64,000 nt of DNA from Sarcocystis neurona (lineage: Eukaryota > Apicomplexa > Conoidasida > Eucoccidiorida > Sarcocystidae). A program made the position numbers and the translations under genes. The DNA is taken from positions 4,263,301 to 4,327,300 of the forward strand of contig KL647290.1 in NCBI GenBank assembly GCA_000727475.1, read 5' to 3'. The notes under the pieces were generated by a model. That model worked only from the letters and a program-made list of their open reading frames with translations. It ran no database searches and was not told the origin of the DNA. Below are positions 60,401 through 64,000 of the stretch, one piece after another (position 1 is the stretch's first letter; every line of letters starts with the position of its first letter).

Positions 60401-62887
60401 GAAGTTTATGGAAGATATGATCCCCATCTATGTTACCGTGCTTTTCTTCGTATACACGTCTACTACACGTCACATGCTTTCCCTGCTCGACTGCACTTAC
60501 ATTGATTTTGGTCGGGTGCACAAAGCGAAATATTTTCTACGTGCTGCTATGTCCGTTCAATGCGATGTCAGCTTAAACAGTCCATACCTGAAGTTCTTTG
60601 TCCTGGGGATCGCTGGGATATGCCTGTGGAGTATCGGCATACCGCTTGTGTGCTTTTTGGTGCTCTACATCAATAGAAAGAATTTAAACAGTAGGGAAAC
60701 ACGTCTCAAGTACGGGTTTCTGCACAACGGATTCGTGAAGAAGTACTGGTACTGGGAGATGGTTGTGTTTGCGCGGAAGTTCCTTGTGATAGTTGTCTCC
60801 TCGGTTGTAATCATTCCCACCGATAACATGAACGGGTCACGTATTTGGCTCTCTGTGGTAATTGCTGTTGTGTTTTTGCTTTTCCACTTGAAAACGCAGC
60901 CGTTCGACAAACGCTCTTACTTGACGCTTGATCGCCTAGAAAATCACAGTATGGGAATATGGACGTTCACGCTTATAGTGATGGCGATGATGATTGGTTC
61001 TGGCTTTGACGGCAATATCAATGTTGCTCTTTTGCTCTTCCTGGCTGTGCTAACTCTTCTTTTCTTCCTGGAAGTTACATTCAGTCTCGTGTTTGCATAC
61101 TTTGATAATGTGCGAGCTCAGCAGACATTTTTCACGGTACCAGTGATAGGGTATTTGTTCCGGTTTTTTGCGCGCTTATCTGAGAAACGTCGTGCGCGTG
61201 AACCTATTGTCATCTACGATGTCGACAACGAGCTTATACAGCTAGTGGCGGCAAAGCGGCAAACGTGGAATTTGTTTCGCGCACGGAATAAGAATATCAA
61301 CTTAGCAGAGAGAAACTACTTTATCAAGGTTATGGCTGAGACTCTCGGGTTCGCGGTTGTGCACATGAAGCTCGATGTTATTCCGGGGTCATTCCTTGAA
61401 TTTGCATTGCGTCTCGGGATGACGTTCCATCGCATGGAAGAGGATTCTCAAAGAAACAAGAAGTCATTGCAAGCCATTGCTGAAGGTGATCTTTCACATT
61501 TGGTGGACTGGTCAAAACAGGAGCAAGAAAAAAAGGAGCGGACGAGTGCTGTAGAAGAGGCGAAAAAGGCTATGGCCCGAAAGATGAATTCATTCTACAA
61601 AAAATTAGAGCGCAAAATGGAAGACGAAGAGGAGCGAACGCGCCCAGCCACAACAGACCCTGAGGAAAAGGAGGAAAGATTACGTGACTGTGATGGAGAG
61701 TTTGCAGGCGAGGAAGAGTTGGCAGATGAGACGAGCGGGTCTACGAGGGCCGCGGCGGATGAGGAAGCAGAAGCAGACAAGGGTAGGCCTCTCAGTTTCC
61801 TTTGATTTCTGTTCTTACTGAGCCCTTTTGGAACGGTACAGAGCGTAGCACACAGCGTTGCGGTCAAACCGTCCATATCTTTGGAGATGGGTGAAAGTCT
61901 GTCGCAGGGCAGCTCCACATTTAAGTGTGTCAAATGTCTTTCTTGTTCGTCGCTGGGGCGTGGCTGTTTTTGCAGCGCTTCATATTCAGGCCCTTGCGAG
62001 CATTCAAAATATGACGGAAGAAGAACAAGAAGAAACAATGTGTCTTTTTGACTCAGAGATGATGAGCAATGGCATCGCCTTGTCTGAGCTTTATTTAGCT
62101 TTGCTGAAGCTCCAGCTGAAAGACTCTAGGGCAATCAGCCAACAGTTTGCCGCCTTCAAAGCGCAGAAGCAAGTGATGGCAGACGAATACAGCAACATGC
62201 TAATGCAGAAAAATAGGAAGCTCAAAGTTATTCGAGAGGTGCTGCAGACCCTCTTGGTATCTTCCGGAGCCGAACTCGCTAGCCTGGGGCTTTCTCAAGA
62301 AGCTTACGAAAAGAAAAAGGAGGAACTAGAGGATCTGACGGCTGAGATCGAGCGTGTCAACGCAAAATTGGAGCGGCTGCGGGAGCATCCTGAAGAATTT
62401 ACCGGCGCACCAGAAGAGGAGTGGCTCGACGAAGAGGCTGAAAGAGAGTTCGAGGCTCTTCAAGAGGATGAGAAACAAAAGAAAGAACAAGAGGTAGTTC
62501 AAGCTGCAACGGCCAAGGAGACGTTTTTTCCTACGGATCCGGCAGAAGAGGCGGCGATCTACTCAGACAGTGATATGGAGGAGGGGTGAGTGACGTGGCC
62601 CACCACTGCGTTCTCTCTCTCCGTGTTATCTCCTGTTTAATGGCAGCTCGCAGCGAGTTCCCCCCACCGTATAGGTTTTCTTCATTTGTGATCCCTCCGC
62701 AGAGCGCATGCCTTCCTAAACAACTTTGCTGCATCGCAGACACACAGGTTAACACGCACGTATGTCGGCGCCTGTGCTGCGTGAGGGTTGCCTGCGTGCT
62801 TTCAGGGAGAACGACGCCGCCAAAAATTTGGAAGGAAGATCGTTCCAGTTGATTGGGTTTGACGCCGATACTTGGGAGGCCGCGTAG
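36140..62887 (+). CDS. CRMP: Cysteine repeat modular protein (CRMP family), multi-exon, 5' end incomplete
   Basis: A large surface or secretory membrane protein. Toxoplasma CRMPs act in rhoptry secretion and invasion; Plasmodium homologues act in sporozoite targeting. Fifteen exons join in phase: 36140-36451, 37940-38188, 39712-39930, 41373-41810, 42482-42874, 45685-45931, 47603-48602, 50722-51472, 53725-53836, 55208-55819, 56588-56804, 57877-58384, 59290-61782, 61976-62585 and 62806-62887, about 2,746 residues. In order: two related Cys modules (1-187), kringle (188-260), two unnamed conserved domains (261-537), a linker (538-620), a likely beta-propeller (621-~1120), GCC2/GCC3 Cys repeats (~1125-1770), about nine transmembrane helices (~1867-2293), and a cytoplasmic acidic, coiled-coil tail ending IGFDADTWEAA. 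No signal peptide is included, so at least one 5' exon is missing. Whether it is the CRMPa or CRMPb type cannot be told by eye. Confidence 0.85.
36452..37939 (+). other. CRMP intron 1, CT-rich
   Basis: Some (CA)/(TA) DNA, then a pyrimidine-rich stretch with CTG triplets from about 37090. The 240-codon minus frame at 37190-37912 is a shadow of this bias. Confidence 0.65.
37940..38188 (+). CDS. CRMP exon 2: second Cys module
   Basis: Acceptor gtggccggcag; donor ctctgtc|gtacgt; phase 1 at both ends. Encodes SRLQAAYNELCGAPQFVWRV, then GTCVDVESVVWSRAD, then VCMDDCNGRDQCYGVPSN. It aligns with exon 1 along its length (L-Q-x(2,3)-E/N-x-x-C, then C-x3-C-x5-C-Y-G-x-P), so the two are tandem copies of one domain. 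Confidence 0.8.
38189..39711 (+). other. CRMP intron 2, CTG- and CT-rich
   Basis: CTG triplets, a (TG)n tract near 39025-39110, and CT-rich DNA. Long frames on both strands are low-complexity. No exon that fits phase 1/1 and adds Cys motifs was found. Confidence 0.6.
39712..39930 (+). CDS. CRMP exon 3: kringle domain
   Basis: Acceptor ccttgcctcag; donor ccctctag|gtacgt; phase 1 at both ends. The 73 residues are a near-complete kringle. Hallmarks in order: RYWGCQTVTRTGRTCQVW, HADLTDATHNYCRNPHG, DIWCYTTDPDLRYDYC. Six cysteines are present, together with the family's C-Q-x-W, Y-C-R-N-P, W-C-Y-T-x-D-P and R-x-x-Y-C motifs. The exon matches the domain almost exactly. Kringles are rare outside animals but are described in CRMPs. 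Confidence 0.92.
39931..41372 (+). other. CRMP intron 3
   Basis: A (CA)n tract at 40079-40110. A repeated phrase 'gtggc...gctgccctccgctttt/ctta' occurs near 40895 and 41100. No exon found. Confidence 0.6.
41373..41810 (+). CDS. CRMP exon 4: conserved extracellular domain
   Basis: Acceptor gtggatatag; donor gttgtgg|gtgcgt; phase 1 at both ends. Encodes GLKLGFVQPNETVDVLARGV, then a Cys-containing region (VEDCAALPS), then SVTWRNLLVHRNASGTLLFC and a TVTIGRTRVV end. Together with exon 5 it looks like a beta-rich module, but I do not recognise the fold. Confidence 0.8.
42344..42450. repeat. (TG)n-(TA)n-(TG)n microsatellite
   Basis: Compound dinucleotide tract ending about 30 bp before the exon 5 acceptor of the CRMP gene. 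Confidence 0.9.
42482..42874 (+). CDS. CRMP exon 5: conserved extracellular domain, second part
   Basis: Acceptor gcgcgccag directly follows a (TA)n(TG)n tract; donor atcaccg|gtgcgc; phase 1 at both ends. Encodes TVEVEISGLDLTTKDTLMLL, GCVMPNFFALHQEMFGNVHM, RIYLRTSFSSV and DFSLCWKGAATT. The C-W-K-G and G-L-D-L elements resemble the end and start of exon 4's domain, so a repeat is possible. Fold unknown. Confidence 0.8.
42875..45684 (+). other. CRMP intron 5 (about 2.8 kb) with triplet-repeat region
   Basis: Begins CT-rich. It then contains a long triplet-structured region (about 43060-44470) with a dense 15-bp tandem array, then CTG/CT-rich DNA to the acceptor. Exons 5 and 6 join in phase across it. 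A Thr-rich open frame at 43030-43270 is a possible alternative exon (see findings). Confidence 0.6.
43275..43605. repeat. 15-bp tandem array TACTGCTGCTGCTGC
   Basis: About 20 copies of a 15-bp unit (four GCT/CTG triplets plus one TAC/ACT triplet), with a few GGTATT variants, fading into ACTACTACTGCTGCT. Located in CRMP intron 5. Confidence 0.92.
45685..45931 (+). CDS. CRMP exon 6: linker to the propeller-like region
   Basis: Acceptor ccttgctgctgcag; donor gcgct|gtaagc. The phase joins exactly to exon 5 (g+gc = Gly) and exon 7 (ct+c = Leu). Encodes TYNAVYAPSVDGYNQRLFTL, HEEECKGTVLGRSHKVVPVQ. One Cys. No family recognised alone. Confidence 0.78.
45932..47602 (+). other. CRMP intron 6
   Basis: A CTTCTT-type pyrimidine tract (46110-46240), (CA)n at 46600-46640, then non-repetitive DNA. 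No exon needed: exons 6 and 7 match in phase. Confidence 0.6.
47603..48602 (+). CDS. CRMP exon 7: likely beta-propeller region
   Basis: Acceptor gggcgtgtcag; donor accgcagag|gtacgc; phases 2 and 0. The 1-kb exon contains repeated blade-like stretches: short hydrophobic strands with small loops, such as ALNVTHDEARLYTLREG, DPLILVLDSGAGMIMVLSSD, DCFIADQGVPRIVYLRVNAS and LEVPTHVVAHYYAGKMLIYT. The pattern 'P-x-A-(V/L)-x...L-Y-x(3-6)-P-x-(L/I)' is NHL-like. The reading continues into exon 8. The propeller call is by pattern only. Confidence 0.75.
48603..50721 (+). other. CRMP intron 7
   Basis: Largely non-repetitive. A short plausible piece follows an acceptor at about 49625 (acgcgtgcag, then T-C-L-G-V-D-T-N-Q-Q-L-V-R-L-I-L-G-I, donor gcatct|gtgagt). 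Exons 7 and 8 already join in phase 0, so I leave it out; it would need both ends in phase 0 to be included. Confidence 0.5.
50722..51472 (+). CDS. CRMP exon 8: end of propeller and first GCC2/GCC3 repeat
   Basis: Acceptor tgcgtgacgcag (weak pyrimidine tract), then GAG-AAG-AGT; donor cctgctg|gtaagc; phases 0 and 1. The first 170 residues continue the strand-rich region (YAYLTQNTEGFSTVDHLSLL, GTVKLAIRSIQRMEVEVQVV). From about 51234 the Cys pattern starts: CKDGYFASLGMCTKCPAGTY, CQDCKEHHTTVAEGS, EQCQCQKGYH, CEPCPAG. Confidence 0.82.
51473..53724 (+). other. CRMP intron 8
   Basis: A (TA)n tract at 51737-51770 and 51925-51970 with purine-rich DNA between, then non-repetitive sequence. Cys-containing peptides near 52000 do not fit the phase. 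Confidence 0.55.
53725..53836 (+). CDS. CRMP exon 9 (112 bp): GCC2/GCC3 repeat
   Basis: Acceptor gctccacacag; donor cgagtg|gtgagt. Read in phase it completes the repeat begun in exon 8: CPAG/TWKHTVANTGCLGPSC, then PPHSSTTVVGATTPEERRCE, closing with a split Cys codon (tg|t). This frame is not the longest open frame of the stretch; it is chosen because phase and Cys spacing fit on both sides. Confidence 0.72.
53837..55207 (+). other. CRMP intron 9 with a 46-bp tandem duplication
   Basis: Mostly non-repetitive and AT-moderate; contains the duplication at 54331-54420. No exon found. Confidence 0.55.
54331..54420. repeat. 46-bp tandem duplication
   Basis: TTCAGACTATTGTTTCATAC plus following AAGTCTTTCAGTGA(A/G)TCACTGCGG is present twice, at 54331 and 54377, nearly identical, so it is young. 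Confidence 0.9.
55208..55819 (+). CDS. CRMP exon 10: GCC2/GCC3 repeats
   Basis: Acceptor ctggatgtcag; donor aaatgcat|gtacgt. Encodes EPGYYFVGDSLQNQECRKAE, LPCPMNTSTNVVEG, ACICEAGFTA, VCVRCPRHMYKDTLGPQACT, PCPAHSFASVEGAGSKSYC, DMCSPGYYQTGNIDLPCAEC and PKDHFCVG. At least two full repeats of the CP-x-x-(S/T)...C-x-C-x-x-G-(Y/F) type. Confidence 0.88.
55820..56587 (+). other. CRMP intron 10
   Basis: Non-repetitive; the open frame of exon 10 runs on into it as far as about 55970 but loses its Cys pattern after the gcat|gtacgt donor. Nothing else seen. Confidence 0.6.
56588..56804 (+). CDS. CRMP exon 11: GCC2/GCC3 repeat
   Basis: Acceptor gtgcgctacag; donor tgtaag|gtgagt. Encodes CQPGYVFDYIDVSSSMVVC, VKCPAESSTRTTGSVSLEDC and ICTVGHYFDEDTYMCK. 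Phases 2 and 0. Confidence 0.85.
56805..57876 (+). other. CRMP intron 11
   Basis: Non-repetitive, with a short (TG)n tract at 57820-57850 just before the exon 12 acceptor. No exon found. Confidence 0.6.
57877..58384 (+). CDS. CRMP exon 12: GCC2/GCC3 repeats
   Basis: Acceptor ctctgctattag; donor gacgact|gtaaga. Starts PCPVGYYCPGGRNPDTGEH and continues CLCDKGFYRF, VVCRPCPANTYKGWVGNDAC, KTCSENSGTEETGANSAAQC, LCTRGYYYDVKLAECVAC and QPCPEHTRITPGYDTPWSLDDC in part. Phase 0 at the start and 1 at the end, matching both neighbours. Confidence 0.88.
58385..59289 (+). other. CRMP intron 12
   Basis: Non-repetitive intron. Short frames on both strands carry no Cys-repeat pattern. Exons 12 and 13 join in phase (t+gc = Cys). 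Confidence 0.65.
59290..61782 (+). CDS. CRMP exon 13: last Cys repeat and polytopic membrane region
   Basis: Acceptor acgtttttgcag; donor gacaagg|gtaggc. The first ~60 residues complete a GCC2/GCC3 repeat (KCDRGFAYKGG, CEACAPGTYKSS, QCFCEEGTYFAADACHVC). An EGF-like Cys-rich stretch follows (CPIRNACLLHGVCSETM, YLCSECKYGYTNTF). About nine hydrophobic helices lie between ~59829 and 61107, such as WNISFIFGYYLASLMFNIVM, LVPIALPILVTIIMFIIVQ, GICLWSIGIPLVCFLVLYIN and LLLFLAVLTLLFFLEVTFSL. A cytoplasmic tail with Lys/Glu-rich coiled-coil segments follows. Codon use and composition are clean, with no homopolymer runs. Confidence 0.93.
61976..62585 (+). CDS. CRMP exon 14: cytoplasmic coiled-coil tail
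   Basis: Acceptor ctgtttttgcag; donor gaggagg|gtgagt. The phase joins exon 13 (g+cg = Ala). Encodes ALHIQALASIQNMTEEEQEE, LYLALLKLQLKDSRAISQQF and long Glu/Lys/Leu heptad-like segments (EELEDLTAEIERVNAKLERL), then acidic (DPAEEAAIYSDSDMEEG). If the donor is ignored the frame stops at 62589; the strong donor and in-phase next exon argue against that. Confidence 0.88.
62806..62887 (+). CDS. CRMP exon 15: C-terminus
   Basis: Acceptor cgtgctttcag. The phase restores GGG (Gly), then reads ENDAAKNLEGRSFQLIGFDA, DTWEAA and stop at 62885-62887. Short but in phase with a good acceptor and sensible composition. Confidence 0.75.
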
Positions 62888-64000
62888 GCTTCAGCTGTTC
62901 GAAGGATTAGTAGTTCATGGTGGAGTTGAGAAATGCGGCTGACGAAACGTTCTGCAAAAGGGCAGATACAGGCACCACACAAATAATTTTCTCTGGTGCC
63001 TGTCGATTTTTCCAAACAAAACTCAAGTGGTGCTCAGGTGTCGTCGTGCACTGTTGACGGTCACTCATAAGCAACAATAGAGAGGTCTACCTCTTTGCGA
63101 AATGGGAGGGCTGCACTTGTGCGTTAGAGTCGAGAGGCGTGTCGCCGCTTTTCGTTTTGATAACAATACTTCTGCTCTTCGTGCCTCCTCGGGGGACGAG
63201 GCCTTAGTGTCCTACGAGCGCTTCCGGCATGGTTCTACCAGATGATCAGGAACCCCTGCCATATATTTATTATTTGTGGATATACAGCAATAACCCAGCC
63301 TCCAGCCCTGGGCGTTTCCACGGGTTCACTGCTGCGAAGTCGCGGAGCTTTTGCATGAAGAGTCTGAGCGTGGACGTTCGCGGCATATTCCCCAGACATA
63401 GTTCGACAGTGTATGTCTCACGGGCTAGCATCTACCTACGATTTCGCCCAGCGCAGTCAAGTTAAGCAGCACAAAAGAAAGCTCCGCAAATGTGTGCCAA
63501 TTTCCTACCGCTGTTGCGAATAAGTTTCAGATGTGGAAATCAACAAAGCGTACGTGCTTATAATTTGTGCCACGCGTATAGACCGTATGCAGATACGTTC
63601 ATCATATGAAACTGACACGTTCAGTGGCACTTAGTGCGCTGTTTGAAAAGCCGGATTTCTTCAGATGTCGCTTTCTTTTCGCCACTGCAGTGGACACCTC
63701 TGTGTACTCGGTTCTCTTCACAGCTGTCCCATATTACAGGGATTCTTTGGGTATGGTGGGTTTTGCTTACATGGCATTTCCGCCAACGACTTGGCAAGGT
63801 ATCCCTCTCCGAAAGACACAGCCTCGTTAGGAGGGTAAATAGTGTTCCGGTCGTGTCAGACCAGGCTCAAGGGCTGGTCGTTGCTCCATTTTGTTTGATT
63901 TGGACTCCCCTTGGTTACTGCGTGCACACTCGTGTGCTAGTACATCCGCATAAACAAGCATCCGTACATTCAAGATATACCTGGTGTGCGGGTGTTGTAT
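62888..64000. other. Downstream of the CRMP gene: nothing firm
   Basis: Non-repetitive. A minus-strand frame at about 63410-63290 (GNMPRTSTLRLFMQKLRDFA) looks somewhat protein-like and could be an exon of a convergent gene. Plus-strand frames at 63229-63465 and 63606-63830 are short and unsupported. Confidence 0.35.

Noticed and set aside
1..64000. CRISPR arrays, rRNA genes, telomere-type AAACCCT arrays, bacterial operon signals
   Set aside because: Looked for and not seen; tandem repeats here have no regular unique spacers and the genes are intron-split.

Overview
The window looks like nuclear DNA of a coccidian apicomplexan, most likely Eimeria or a close relative. Four things point that way. 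Protein-coding stretches are full of CAG/CTG-encoded runs of Ala, Gln and Ser (homopolymeric amino-acid repeats, typical of Eimeria). Introns and spacers are packed with (TA)n, (CA)n and TATATACA-type microsatellites. Genes are split by GT-AG introns. One gene belongs to an apicomplexan family, the cysteine repeat modular proteins (CRMPs). Species cannot be fixed from the sequence alone. There is no sign of operons, CRISPR arrays, rRNA or tRNA genes.

Layout. (1) About 1.0-16.2 kb, minus strand: a multi-exon gene for a TBC-domain (Rab-GAP) protein. A large low-complexity first exon (13216-16154) is followed by four small exons (90, 66, 82 and 302 bp) separated by introns of 1.6-4.1 kb made largely of microsatellite DNA. 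The gene runs off the left edge. One intron contains a 450-N assembly gap (12126-12575) whose two flanks carry the same 68 bp. (2) About 17.8-20.6 kb: CAG/CTG-rich DNA that probably encodes a hypothetical minus-strand protein; the exon structure is unclear. (3) 20.8-29.4 kb: a repeat-poor segment with only weak coding signals. (4) 29.4-34.1 kb, plus strand: one or two hypothetical genes rich in Ala, Gln and Ser. (5) About 36.1-62.9 kb, plus strand: a CRMP-family gene with fifteen exons that I can join in phase. It carries two related Cys modules, a kringle domain, two conserved domains of unknown type, a possible beta-propeller, a series of GCC2/GCC3 (ephrin-receptor-like) Cys repeats, about nine transmembrane helices, and a cytoplasmic coiled-coil tail. 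The true 5' end was not found. (6) 62.9-64.0 kb: nothing firm.

How the genes might relate. In Toxoplasma, CRMPs act in rhoptry secretion and host-cell invasion; in Plasmodium, they act in sporozoite targeting and transmission. TBC proteins switch off Rab GTPases in membrane traffic. Both fit an invasive, secretory parasite cell, but nothing here shows that they work together, and they lie on opposite strands about 20 kb apart.

All gene models come from reading frames, splice-site consensus and phase matching by eye. No alignment, RNA or database evidence was available.
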